NCBI GenBank assembly: GCA_946558695.1
Contig: CAMNTQ010000007.1
Coordinates: 1-64,000 of the forward strand
Direction: 5' to 3'
Source of the DNA: an uncultured Lachnospiraceae bacterium
GTDB lineage: Bacteria > Bacillota > Clostridia > Lachnospirales > Lachnospiraceae
DNA length: 64,000 bases
Of the stretch, positions 52,099-60,512 are shown piece after piece. Position 1 is the stretch's first letter. Each line of letters begins with the position of its first letter. The position numbers and the translations under genes are program-made. A model generated the notes under the pieces. It worked only from the letters and a program-made list of their open reading frames with translations, searched no databases and was not told the origin of the DNA.

Positions 52099-52890
52099 AT
52101 GGGAGAAGTTATTGTAATTACATCAGGAAAAGGCGGTGTCGGAAAGACAACAACGACAGCAAATATCGGAGCCGGTTTATCGCAGCTTGGAAAAAAGACC
52201 GTCGTCATTGATACAGATTTGGGACTCCGTAATCTCGACGTAGTCATGGGGCTTGAGAATCTGATCGTCTATAATCTAGTGGATGTGATCGAAGGGACAT
52301 GCCGTCTGAAGCAGGCGTTGATCCGGGACAAACGGTATGAGAACTTGTATCTTTTACCCTCTGCGCAGACAAAGGATAAGACGGCAGTTTCGCCCGGACA
52401 GATGAGAAAGCTTACATCGGAACTTAAGGAAGAATTCGACTATGTGATTCTGGATTCACCTGCAGGAATTGAGCAGGGCTTCCAGAATGCCATCGCAGGA
52501 GCGGACCGGGCAATCGTCGTAACGACTCCCGAAGTGTCGGCGATCCGCGACGCAGACCGGATCATCGGGCTTTTGGAGAAGAACAAGCTTCGCGACAATT
52601 CCCTTATCATTAACCGCATCCGCGTAGACATGGTCCGCAAGGGAGATATGATGTCTGTGGATGATGTTACGGAGATATTGTCTATCCCGCTCATTGGAGC
52701 GATTCCTGACGACGAGAGAGTTGTCATCGGAACCAACCAGGGTGAACCGGTGATCGGCATGGATTCAAAGGCCGGGAGAGCCTACGAGAATATATGCCGC
52801 AGGATTACCGGAGAGGAAGTTCCTTTCATGGATATCAATGAAGGGGGCGGGCTGCTTTCCATTCTTTCGCATCTATTCAAGAAGGATTAA
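52099..52890 (+). CDS. minD: Septum-site-determining ATPase MinD
   Basis: A membrane-associated ParA-family ATPase of 263 residues that positions division. The deviant Walker A is SGKGGVGKTTTTANIGA, then DTDLGLRNLDVVMGLE and DYVILDSPAGIEQGFQNAI. The C-terminus LLSILSHLFKKD is the amphipathic membrane-targeting helix. AGGAGG about 10 bases upstream sets the ATG. minE follows. No minC lies upstream or elsewhere in the window. Confidence 0.96.
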   Translation: MGEVIVITSGKGGVGKTTTTANIGAGLSQLGKKTVVIDTDLGLRNLDVVMGLENLIVYNLVDVIEGTCRLKQALIRDKRYENLYLLPSAQTKDKTAVSPGQMRKLTSELKEEFDYVILDSPAGIEQGFQNAIAGADRAIVVTTPEVSAIRDADRIIGLLEKNKLRDNSLIINRIRVDMVRKGDMMSVDDVTEILSIPLIGAIPDDERVVIGTNQGEPVIGMDSKAGRAYENICRRITGEEVPFMDINEGGGLLSILSHLFKKD

Positions 52891-52901
52891 GGAGGCGGGT
52901 T

Positions 52902-53114
52902 ATGCAGAGGAAATCATCTGTTAGTATCGCACGGGACAGGATAAGGGCGCTGGTCACATCAGACCGCGTAAATTGTACGCCGGAATCTTACGAGAAGATA
53001 TGCCGGGAGCTCTATGAGGTACTCTCAAAGTATATTGAATTTACGGAAGATGATTTTCATGTTCAGATATCGAGAACACATTTACTTATTGAATTTTCAG
53101 GAGAAGAAGATTGA
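52902..53114 (+). CDS. minE: Cell division topological specificity factor MinE
   Basis: A 70-residue MinE, shorter than the 88 of E. coli, with the conserved AKDRL-like region (VSIARDRIRALVTSDRVNCT) that stimulates MinD and a C-terminal dimerisation part (FHVQISRTHLLIEF). Its stop overlaps rodA as TTGA. Presence of minD and minE suggests an oscillating Min system. Confidence 0.92.
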   Translation: MQRKSSVSIARDRIRALVTSDRVNCTPESYEKICRELYEVLSKYIEFTEDDFHVQISRTHLLIEFSGEED

Positions 53115-54238
53115 AGTTACCTAGGTTTGCAAAAGTATATCACATAAAAAACTACAATTTTACATTGGCGGCTCTGGTTCTTTCCTTGTCCGTACTGGGC
53201 ATTTTTGTAGTGGGAAGCGCAAGGGAAAGCTATCAGAGCAGACAGATCTTAGGCGTCGCGATCGGACTTTGTGTAATGTTTGTGATCTCATTGTTTGATT
53301 ATGTATGGGTGCTGGAATTTTATTGGATGATCTATCTCGCGGCGGTTGCAAGTCTTGCAAGCGTACTTGTGATCGGCCAGTCGGTAAACGGCGCGAAAAG
53401 ATGGATCAATCTCGGCTTTACGACTTTCCAGCCATCGGAGCTTGCAAAGATATTATTGATCTTATTTTTTTCAAAGTTTATCATGAACCATATCGAAGAC
53501 CTGAATGACAGAGCAACTTTGATTAAATATGCCGTATTATCGGCAGTTCCGCTTGGTCTGATCTTTGCAGAGCCGAATCTTTCCACGACGATTCTTACAG
53601 CTTTTGTTCTGTGTCTCATTATTTATGCCGGAGGCTTAAGCTATCGGATCATCGGCAAGATTTTTATGATCCTGATTCCGACTGTCATAATCTTTTTGAC
53701 GATTGCTGTGATGCCGAATCAGCCTTTTCTTCAGGAATACCAGCAGCGGCGTATCCTTGCATTTATCAATCGTGAAGAGGAGCAGGCCAGCGATGAGGTT
53801 TACCAGCAGAACAATTCGGTCATGGCGATTGGTTCCGGCAAGCTTACCGGAAAAGGGCTTAACAATAACACGACAACATCCGTTAAAAACGGTAATTTTA
53901 TTCCCGAGCCACAGACAGATTTTATATTTGCAATTGTGGGGGAGGAATTAGGTTTCATCGGAGGATGTATAGTTATTGCTTTATTATTATTAATTGTGGT
54001 ACAATGTATATTGATAGGTATACGGGCACAGGACCTTGCAGGGAGGATCCTCTGCTGCGGGGTAGGGGGACTCATAGGAGTCCAAAGTTTCGTCAATATC
54101 TCAGTAGCAACCGGTTTAATACCCAACACAGGTGTTCCCCTTCCTTTCGTCAGTTACGGTCTTACGTCCCTTGTAAGCCTGTATATGGGTATCGGTTTTG
54201 TGCTGAATGTTGGATTACAGCCGAAGAAGTATCAGTAA
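53111..54238 (+). CDS. rodA: RodA/FtsW-family peptidoglycan polymerase
   Basis: A SEDS-family glycosyltransferase of 375 residues with about ten membrane helices, polymerising lipid II with its class B PBP. Markers are WINLGFTTFQPSELAKILLI (around residue 98), FAEPNLSTTIL (where the family usually has QPDLGT), the long loop KNGNFIPEPQTDFIFAIVGEE and the C-terminal GVPLPFVSYGLTSLVSLYMG. The start is TTG at 53111, seven bases after AGGAG, overlapping the minE stop. Location beside mreBCD and PBP2 favours RodA over FtsW. Confidence 0.93.
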   Translation: MKLPRFAKVYHIKNYNFTLAALVLSLSVLGIFVVGSARESYQSRQILGVAIGLCVMFVISLFDYVWVLEFYWMIYLAAVASLASVLVIGQSVNGAKRWINLGFTTFQPSELAKILLILFFSKFIMNHIEDLNDRATLIKYAVLSAVPLGLIFAEPNLSTTILTAFVLCLIIYAGGLSYRIIGKIFMILIPTVIIFLTIAVMPNQPFLQEYQQRRILAFINREEEQASDEVYQQNNSVMAIGSGKLTGKGLNNNTTTSVKNGNFIPEPQTDFIFAIVGEELGFIGGCIVIALLLLIVVQCILIGIRAQDLAGRILCCGVGGLIGVQSFVNISVATGLIPNTGVPLPFVSYGLTSLVSLYMGIGFVLNVGLQPKKYQ

Positions 54239-54252
54239 GGAGCGTGAATAGA

Positions 54253-54648
54253 ATGAATATTGGATTGATTGCACATGATTCGAAAAAAACTCTGATGCAA
54301 AACTTCTGTATTGCATACAGGGGAATATTGAGCAAACACAATTTATACGCAACAGGTACGACAGGAAGGTTAATTGAAGAAGTTACAAATTTGAATATCC
54401 ACAAATATCTGGCAGGACCTCTTGGGGGAAAACAGCAGCTCGGGGCGCAGATCGCCCAAAATGACATCGATGCGCTGATTTTTTTGCGCGAGCCTTCAAA
54501 CCCGAAGCCCCATGAGCCGGATGTGAATGATGTGATCCGTCTGTGCGACACATACAACATCCCGATGGCTTCGAATCTTGCCACAGCGGAGCTAATAATA
54601 CTGGCAATTGACAGAGGAGATTTGGATTGGCGTGAGATGTACCGGTAG
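54253..54648 (+). CDS. mgsA: Methylglyoxal synthase
   Basis: Converts dihydroxyacetone phosphate to methylglyoxal and phosphate, a bypass of lower glycolysis. It has 131 residues. IGLIAHDSKKTLMQNFC (N-terminal His and Lys), TGTTGRLIEEVTNL (phosphate loop), GPLGGKQQLGAQIAQNDID (catalytic Asp region) and NIPMASNLATAELII are all family motifs. ATG 54253 lies ten bases after AAGGAG, itself formed by the rodA stop region. A long open frame extends upstream but overlaps rodA. mgsA after rodA is a usual order in Clostridia. Confidence 0.95.
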   Translation: MNIGLIAHDSKKTLMQNFCIAYRGILSKHNLYATGTTGRLIEEVTNLNIHKYLAGPLGGKQQLGAQIAQNDIDALIFLREPSNPKPHEPDVNDVIRLCDTYNIPMASNLATAELIILAIDRGDLDWREMYR

Positions 54649-55672
54649 ATCAGCAAGATATAAAAGAGCCCGTCGGAGAAGAAACCGCATTGTCTGCATG
54701 ATGACAATCTTTCTTGTGCTGCTTTGTTTCGCGGCGGCGGGGCTCTGCTATATACAACTTAATAATAAAAAAGAAGAACATTTAGCTGCTGAATATGAAT
54801 CCTCACGCTATAATAAAGAGCTTTACAGAGGAAGTTTGTATTCGGCGGATTTGTGTGTCGCTGCTGAGGATGTATCCATGGAGAATGCTCCTTCCACAGA
54901 CACATTAAAGGCCGCGGCGCTGTTTGATGTGGATGGACGGAATACTGATTTTGCATACAGGATTCACGAAAAGATGTATCCTGCCAGCCTGACAAAACTG
55001 ATGACGGCGCTTGTAGCTTTTGACAGCGGCGCGGACCTGTCAGAGACCGTAACCGTGTCTTCCAATGCTGATTCCGGCAGATTCGCTCTGGATGAACAAA
55101 CCTGCGGAATCAAAGAAGGAGACCAGCTTTCACTGGAAAGTCTGCTCTACGGGCTGCTTGTCTATTCCGGCAATGATAATGCAGTGGCAATTGCCGAGCA
55201 TATAGGCGGGAGCGTAGATAAATTCGCAGAGATGATGAACGCGAAAGCGCAGGAAATCATGGCGACGGATTCTCATTTTGTAAATCCGAACGGACTTCAT
55301 AGCGAGAATCACTATACGACAGCATACGACATCTATCTGATCTTTAATCAATGTATTAAAAATGATAAGTTCATGGAAATCATCCAGGCGGATTCGTATG
55401 AAGCGGATGTAAAAAGAGTGGATGGAAGCAGCATTATTATAAAATGGGAGCCTACCAGTTACTACGCTTTGGGTGAGGCAGAACTGCCCAAAAGCGGCAA
55501 GATCATCGGCGGCAAGACAGGTACAACCTTAAAGGCAGGAAACTGCCTCGTTCTTTTAGATGAATCAGACAGCGGAAAGCCTTTCATATCCATCGTTATG
55601 GGTGCCGAGACAAAGGAGATTCTGTATCAGGATATGACGGCATTGATTGAAGGGATTCCTGACGGTGAATAA
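54632..55672 (+). CDS. D-alanyl-D-alanine carboxypeptidase (serine type, S11 family)
   Basis: A membrane-anchored DD-carboxypeptidase of 346 residues that trims wall pentapeptides. The basic N-terminus (YKRARRRRNR) precedes one helix (about residues 24-48). Active-site motifs are Ser119-LTK in YPASLTKLMTAL, SGN in VYSGNDNAVAIAEH and KTG in IIGGKTGTTLKAG. It lacks the C-terminal beta domain of PBP5-like enzymes. The start is GTG 54632, 12 bases after AGAGGAGA, overlapping the mgsA end by 17 bases. TTG 54608 is the alternative. It closes the cell-shape block before a strong terminator. Confidence 0.88.
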   Translation: MRCTGRSARYKRARRRRNRIVCMMTIFLVLLCFAAAGLCYIQLNNKKEEHLAAEYESSRYNKELYRGSLYSADLCVAAEDVSMENAPSTDTLKAAALFDVDGRNTDFAYRIHEKMYPASLTKLMTALVAFDSGADLSETVTVSSNADSGRFALDEQTCGIKEGDQLSLESLLYGLLVYSGNDNAVAIAEHIGGSVDKFAEMMNAKAQEIMATDSHFVNPNGLHSENHYTTAYDIYLIFNQCIKNDKFMEIIQADSYEADVKRVDGSSIIIKWEPTSYYALGEAELPKSGKIIGGKTGTTLKAGNCLVLLDESDSGKPFISIVMGAETKEILYQDMTALIEGIPDGE

Positions 55673-55673
55673 A

Positions 55674-55713
55674 AAGGGGGGCATCCTTTATTTTCAGGAT
55701 TCCCCCTTATTTG
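55674..55713. terminator. Bidirectional terminator between the carboxypeptidase and the DUF378 gene
   Basis: AAGGGGGGCATCCT (55674-55687) pairs with AGGATTCCCCCTT (55696-55708), with one mismatch and one bulge, flanked by an A-run upstream and TTATTTGT downstream. It serves the two converging genes. Confidence 0.85.
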
Positions 55714-55718
55714 TACTG

Positions 55719-55931
55719 TTAAGACTCCATTCCCGATGTACTGCTGATTCTTCCGTAGAGACTAATAAGGTATAAACCGCACAGCCCTACGATTGCATAG
55801 ACAATACGGGAGAACCATGACAGATTCCCGAATAAGAAAGCAACTACATCAAAGCGAAAGATTCCGACTAATAACCAGTTGACCGCGCCGACAATTACAA
55901 GTGTCAGGGCCGTATTATCAAACCATTTCAT
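55719..55931 (-). CDS. DUF378 small membrane protein
   Basis: A 70-residue protein of the DUF378 family with two helices (ALTLVIVGAVNWLLVGIFRF; IVYAIVGLCGLYLISLY). The function is unknown. The start at 55929-55931 lies after AAGGAGG on the minus strand (complement near 55941-55947). A longer in-frame start at 55961 is less likely. Confidence 0.88.
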   Translation of the reverse strand: MKWFDNTALTLVIVGAVNWLLVGIFRFDVVAFLFGNLSWFSRIVYAIVGLCGLYLISLYGRISSTSGMES

Positions 55932-56008
55932 TATTATACGCCTCCTTTTTTCATGCTGCATTTAGTATGCTGCAAGGAGGAAGAAATTATACATTCAAAG
56001 GAAAATTT

Positions 56009-56968
56009 ATGAAAAACGGCAGCAAATTATATTATGCATATTCTGACTATTTAAAAGAGAAATATGGTGAAAAAGTGTATAAGCTTCCGATCAATCTTCC
56101 AGTAAGCTGTCCCAACCGCACAGATGGAAAAAAAGGCTGCAGCTTCTGCGCAGGATGCGGAACCGGATTTGAGGCGATGTCCTCCCGAATTCCTGTGAAG
56201 GAACAGCTTGAACAGACAAAGCACTACATCGCAGCCAGATACCATGCGCACAAATTTATCGCATATTTCCAAAATTACACGAATACGTTTCTTCCCCTTT
56301 CGGAGTTTGAACATTATGTGAGAGAAGTTTTGGATGTTCCGGATATTGTCGCAGTCAGCATCTCTACAAGACCGGATTGTATCCGAAGAGACTATCTTGA
56401 TGTTTTGAAAAACATTTCAAAATCATATGGGATGGACATCTCGGTAGAACTTGGGATTCAGACTGTCAATTATCATACGCTGAGCGCAATGGACCGCGGA
56501 CACGGACTTGCAGAATTTATCGATGCTGTGCTTTTGATCCGCGAGTACGGGTTTGAGACCTGTGCCCATGTGATTTTGAATCTCCCTGGAGACAAACTGC
56601 CGGACTCTGTAGAGACAGCGCGCGTCATATCTGCGCTTAAGATTGACACAGTGAAAGTCCACTCTCTGTATATCGCGAAAAATACAAGGTTGTGCAAGGA
56701 GTTTGCAGACGGTACGATATCCGTATGCCCGAAGGAAGAGTACAGAAAGAGAGTGATTGCGTTTCTGGAAAATCTGTCTCCGGACATAGCGGTTGAACGG
56801 CTTTTTTCCCGTGTGCCCGAAAAGGATGCCGTTTTTTCAAACTGGGGACAAAGCTGGTGGGCGTTGAGAGATGAGCTTACGGCACAGATGCTGTCGGAAG
56901 GAAATTATCAGGGAAGATGTTTTCATTATCTTAACGGAGCGGCATTAGATAAGATACAGGGGGCATGA
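56009..56968 (+). CDS. TIGR01212-family radical SAM protein
   Basis: A 319-residue radical SAM enzyme. The cluster cysteines are in VSCPNRTDGKKGCSFCAGCG, the spaced arrangement of the TIGR01212/YhcC family. VSVELGIQTVNYHTL and CAHVILNLPGD are further family signatures. The product and substrate are unknown. ATG 56009 follows AAAGGA. An open frame extends upstream but crosses the oppositely oriented DUF378 gene. The stop overlaps the next gene as ATGA. Confidence 0.9.
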   Translation: MKNGSKLYYAYSDYLKEKYGEKVYKLPINLPVSCPNRTDGKKGCSFCAGCGTGFEAMSSRIPVKEQLEQTKHYIAARYHAHKFIAYFQNYTNTFLPLSEFEHYVREVLDVPDIVAVSISTRPDCIRRDYLDVLKNISKSYGMDISVELGIQTVNYHTLSAMDRGHGLAEFIDAVLLIREYGFETCAHVILNLPGDKLPDSVETARVISALKIDTVKVHSLYIAKNTRLCKEFADGTISVCPKEEYRKRVIAFLENLSPDIAVERLFSRVPEKDAVFSNWGQSWWALRDELTAQMLSEGNYQGRCFHYLNGAALDKIQGA

Positions 56969-58347
56969 TTTTGGCAGATCATAATTTAACGAATATACAG
57001 ACATACCGCAGAAGACCTCATTTCAATATTGGTATTGTTATTTTTGGTATTATATTAATCTATCTGATCATTACGATTTTTACATACTTTACAAGCAAGC
57101 ATATATCCGTATATGAAGTCCGGGAAGGCTCTATCCTGAGAGATACGGCATATACGGGACTGATCATCCGGAATGAACAGATCATAGCTTCTGAAGCGGA
57201 CGGCTATGTGAATTATTTCAGTCCGGAAGGGAGCAAGGTAGGGGCAAGGACGGATGTCTATACTCTGTCTAATGAGAAATTGAATTTCCGTGAGACAGGT
57301 TCTGACGGACGGGCTGAATTATCGGCAGACGAACAGGCCGCCCTGCTTTTAAAAATCCAGTCTTTCAGTGAAAATTCCGATGACGCGCAGTTTCGGGATG
57401 TCTATACTTTAAAAGATAATATTAACAATGTACTGGAAAGTAAATCCAGCCAGAGCAGACAGGCACAGCTGCAAGAAATGCTTGCGCAGAACAAGACGCG
57501 GCTGAATGTATATAAGGCGGCTTCCGACGGGATTATTCTGTATTCTCTGGACGGTTTTGAGACTGTGGCTGCAGAAGATGTCACAGAAGCTATGCTCTCG
57601 AAGGAAAATTATAAGGTAGAGACGATGGCGAACAATGCTTCTGTAAAGACAGGCGCTCCGCTTTATAAACTCATCACCAGCGATACATGGACACTTGTCA
57701 TTTCGCTGAGTGAGGATGCGGCAAAGGAGATGGAGGATCTGAAACGGGTAAAGGTGAAGTTCTCCAAAGATAATCAGACCGAGCGGGCAGATTTTGAAAT
57801 CCGCCGCGCTTCCGGCGCGACGCTTGGATTCCTGACTTTCCATTCCTCTATGATCCGTTACATGAAAGAACGTTATCTGGATATCGAACTGATTCTGGAA
57901 GATGAGTCAGGACTTAAGATACCAAAATCCTCTGTGATAGATAAAAAGTTTTATACGGTTCCCAGAGATTATCTTACACAGGGCGGTAACAGTAAAGATA
58001 CCGGTGTTCTCGTGGATACCGGCAAGGATACGGCAGAATTCAAGAAGGTTGACGTATATTATTGGGATCAGGAAAACGATACGATGTATCTGGACCCGCA
58101 GGTTTTTGATAAAAATACGGCGCTTGTCCGCCCGGAATCCACAGAGACCTATCCATTGAAAGCCACAAAAACGCTGAAAGGTGTTTATAATATCAATAAA
58201 GGGTACGCTGTCTTCAAACAGATTGAGATTCTCTGCGAAAGCGACGAATACTATATCGTGAAAGCAGGGAATGATTACAGTCTTACGAACTATGATCACA
58301 TTGCGCTTGACGGCGGGACTGTAACAGAAAACAGCGTTGTATTTTAA
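56965..58347 (+). CDS. HlyD-like membrane adaptor protein of the sepF cluster
   Basis: A 460-residue protein with a single N-terminal membrane helix (about residues 22-43, FNIGIVIFGIILIYLIITIF), an extracytoplasmic barrel-sandwich part (GLIIRNEQIIASEADGYVNY), a coiled-coil stretch (about 135-180) and a C-terminal region like HlyD/membrane-fusion adaptors. No transporter gene is adjacent, and in Clostridia this protein regularly precedes yggS and sepF. It may therefore act in the envelope or division apparatus. That is inference. ATGA overlaps the radical SAM gene. TTG 56974 is an alternative start. Confidence 0.82.
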   Translation: MILADHNLTNIQTYRRRPHFNIGIVIFGIILIYLIITIFTYFTSKHISVYEVREGSILRDTAYTGLIIRNEQIIASEADGYVNYFSPEGSKVGARTDVYTLSNEKLNFRETGSDGRAELSADEQAALLLKIQSFSENSDDAQFRDVYTLKDNINNVLESKSSQSRQAQLQEMLAQNKTRLNVYKAASDGIILYSLDGFETVAAEDVTEAMLSKENYKVETMANNASVKTGAPLYKLITSDTWTLVISLSEDAAKEMEDLKRVKVKFSKDNQTERADFEIRRASGATLGFLTFHSSMIRYMKERYLDIELILEDESGLKIPKSSVIDKKFYTVPRDYLTQGGNSKDTGVLVDTGKDTAEFKKVDVYYWDQENDTMYLDPQVFDKNTALVRPESTETYPLKATKTLKGVYNINKGYAVFKQIEILCESDEYYIVKAGNDYSLTNYDHIALDGGTVTENSVVF

Positions 58348-58358
58348 GGAGTCTTAAT

Positions 58359-59054
58359 ATGTTAAAAGAAAATCTGCAAAAAGTTGAATCAAAAATTTCC
58401 GCGTCCTGCGGCCGCTCAAGCCGCAGGAGAGAAGATGTCACATTAATCGCGGTGAGTAAGACAAAACCGGTAGAGACACTGAAGGAAGCCTATGATATGG
58501 GTATTCGTGTCTTTGGCGAGAATAAAGTGCAGGAGCTGATTGACAAGTATGAGGCGCTGCCGAAAGACATTCACTGGCATATGATCGGGCATCTCCAGCG
58601 CAACAAAGTTAAGTATATCATCGACAAAGTGGACCTGATTCACTCCGTGGATTCAGTAAGGCTTGCCGAAACGATTGATAAGGAAGCAAAAAAGCATAAT
58701 CTCACAGCTAACATTCTGATTGAAGTCAATGTTGCAAAAGAAGACACCAAATTCGGAGTTCTTCCCGAACAACTGGATATCTTGATAGATGAGATTTCTC
58801 GTTTTTCCAATATACGTGTGCTCGGTCTTATGACAATCGCGCCGTTTGTAGAAAATGCCGAAGAAAATCGCGCCATTTTTTCTCGTTTACGCAAATTGTC
58901 TGTTGACATTGCCAGCAAAAACATTGATAATGTTAATGTGGGTTTACTTTCTATGGGTATGACCAATGATTATGAGGTCGCTATAGAAGAGGGGGCGACG
59001 ATGATCCGTGTCGGAACCGGGATATTCGGCGAGCGTGATTATTCGCATGTATAA
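58359..59054 (+). CDS. YggS-family pyridoxal phosphate homeostasis protein (YlmE)
   Basis: A 231-residue PLP-binding alanine-racemase-like barrel protein that controls free PLP and amino-acid balance and has no known catalysis. LIAVSKTKPVE carries the PLP Lys34. FGENKVQELIDKY, WHMIGHLQRNKVKYI and GLLSMGMTNDYEVAIEEGAT are standard signatures. AAGGAG lies eleven bases before the ATG. In Firmicutes it is the ylmE gene beside sepF, as here. Confidence 0.95.
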   Translation: MLKENLQKVESKISASCGRSSRRREDVTLIAVSKTKPVETLKEAYDMGIRVFGENKVQELIDKYEALPKDIHWHMIGHLQRNKVKYIIDKVDLIHSVDSVRLAETIDKEAKKHNLTANILIEVNVAKEDTKFGVLPEQLDILIDEISRFSNIRVLGLMTIAPFVENAEENRAIFSRLRKLSVDIASKNIDNVNVGLLSMGMTNDYEVAIEEGATMIRVGTGIFGERDYSHV

Positions 59055-59079
59055 ACATAAGATAGGAGATTTTTGAAAA

Positions 59080-59619
59080 ATGGGAGTATTAGATAAATTC
59101 TTAGACATCATGAAATTAAGTGATGATGAAGATGATTACGATGATTTCTATGATGATGAATATGATGACGAATACGAAGAAAAGCCCAAAAAAGGTTTCT
59201 TTAACAGGAATAAATCATACGATGAAGAGGAAGAGGAAACTTATGATGTTGCTCCGCGTTCAAAAGGAAGTTCCCGTACCAGCAGCAAGGTGACACCGAT
59301 GCGCCAGCCTGCAAGAAGGAACAATGTCAGTATGGAAGTCTGTGTCGTAAAGCCAACTTCTGTGGAAGACTCGAGAGAGATTACGGAGACGCTTCTCAGC
59401 GGGCGTACCGTTATCTTAAACCTTGAGGGACTGGATCTTGAGATTGCCCAGAGGATCATTGACTTTACTTCAGGCGCAACCTATGCCATTGACGGGAATC
59501 TGCAGAAGATTTCTAATTATATCTTCTTAGTGACGCCGACGAATGTGGATATATCCGGAGATCTGCAGGATCTTTTGAATACATCCTTTGATGCTTCCTC
59601 CATGCGTTCAAGATTTTAA
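59080..59619 (+). CDS. sepF: Cell division protein SepF
   Basis: A 179-residue FtsZ-binding membrane anchor. The N-terminus MGVLDKFLDIMKL is the amphipathic membrane helix. Next come a very acidic Asp/Tyr tract (about residues 16-33), a Ser/Arg-rich linker, and the conserved core (VVKPTSVEDSREITETLLSG, VILNLEGLDLEIAQRIIDFT). The core forms the ring-polymerising domain. Its gene lies 25 bases after yggS. The next gene begins 17 bases after its stop. Confidence 0.95.
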   Translation: MGVLDKFLDIMKLSDDEDDYDDFYDDEYDDEYEEKPKKGFFNRNKSYDEEEEETYDVAPRSKGSSRTSSKVTPMRQPARRNNVSMEVCVVKPTSVEDSREITETLLSGRTVILNLEGLDLEIAQRIIDFTSGATYAIDGNLQKISNYIFLVTPTNVDISGDLQDLLNTSFDASSMRSRF

Positions 59620-59635
59620 AGGTTTACTGAAAGCT

Positions 59636-60439
59636 ATGAATAAAGAAGAACTTATGCTGCGAAAGCATCTGATTGATCTGTCGAACCGGGCATTTCATAG
59701 AAATATTGTAACTTTTTCAGATTTTTTAAATATGAATGAACTTCATATACTTCATACGACACCGAAAGAGGTTCTCCGGACAAGGTATACAGCTTTCGGC
59801 GGTTATGATTTATCCGAGCGTCAGATGATAGCATTTCTACCTGATGCTCTTTATTATACTTCATCTGACGAAAGCCGCCTGTTAAAAAAGGGCGCGCTGC
59901 CTTTTGGATATGAATATCCGATGCAGGCTGTGGCAGTCCGTCCTTTGAATCCGAAATTCGCGGAGGAGTTGTCACATCGGGATTACCTCGGCTCCTTAAT
60001 GAATCTTGGGGTAGAGCGCTCCAAATTCGGAGATATTATAGTTATGGATGCAAAAGCAATCCTGTTTTTATGTGAAGAGATTGCAGACTATGTTCTAAGC
60101 AGCCTGACCCGCATCCGGCATACTCCGGTACAGTGCGAAAGAGAAGAGATTCAGGATATCTCCTATGCGCCTTCCTTTACCGAACTGAAAGGCACCGTCC
60201 CTTCCGTGCGGCTCGACACAGTAATGTCTGTAGCCTTTCCTGTGTCAAGGAGTAAGCTTACCGCATATATTGCGGCCGGCAAAGTATTTGTGAACGGAAA
60301 GCTGATCACAAGTAATGGATACCGCTTAGAAGAAGGAAATCTAATCTCTGTGAGAGGACTGGGGCGGATCTCTTATGAAGGAATTTTATCTGAGACGAAG
60401 AAAGGACGCTATTATATTTCTGTCAGAAAATATATATAA
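59636..60439 (+). CDS. ylmH: YlmH-type S4-domain RNA-binding protein
   Basis: A 267-residue protein of the YlmH family. A unique N-terminal half (HFKDLSNRAF-like start and FLGFGYE-type middle, here FGYEYPMQAVAVRPLNPKF) is followed by an S4 RNA-binding domain at the C-terminus (VRLDTVMSVAFPVSRSKLTA, GKVFVNGKLITSNGYRLEEG). YlmH has been linked to rescue of stalled ribosomes. The start ATG 59636 has only a weak ribosome site and may rely on coupling to sepF. ylmG and divIVA, its common neighbours, are missing here. Confidence 0.9.
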   Translation: MNKEELMLRKHLIDLSNRAFHRNIVTFSDFLNMNELHILHTTPKEVLRTRYTAFGGYDLSERQMIAFLPDALYYTSSDESRLLKKGALPFGYEYPMQAVAVRPLNPKFAEELSHRDYLGSLMNLGVERSKFGDIIVMDAKAILFLCEEIADYVLSSLTRIRHTPVQCEREEIQDISYAPSFTELKGTVPSVRLDTVMSVAFPVSRSKLTAYIAAGKVFVNGKLITSNGYRLEEGNLISVRGLGRISYEGILSETKKGRYYISVRKYI

Positions 60440-60440
60440 A

Positions 60441-60484
60441 GTATGATACCATCATACCATGGAGAAAAGATGTTGTTTCTCCAT
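60441..60484 (+). other. Two adjacent hairpins between ylmH and lspA
   Basis: GTATGAT/ATCATAC (60441-60447, 60451-60457) and ATGGAGAAA/TTTCTCCAT (60459-60467, 60476-60484) are perfect inverted repeats. No clear T-run follows, only TTCTAAAAAC. They could be a weak terminator, an mRNA processing site or an operator. Confidence 0.5.
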
Positions 60485-60512
60485 TTCTAAAAACAGAGTG
60501 AGGACTACAAAT

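Noticed and set aside
53965-54252. Possible 96-residue N-terminal extension of mgsA
   Set aside because: It lies inside rodA in another frame. The methylglyoxal synthase fold begins at 54253 with AAGGAG upstream.
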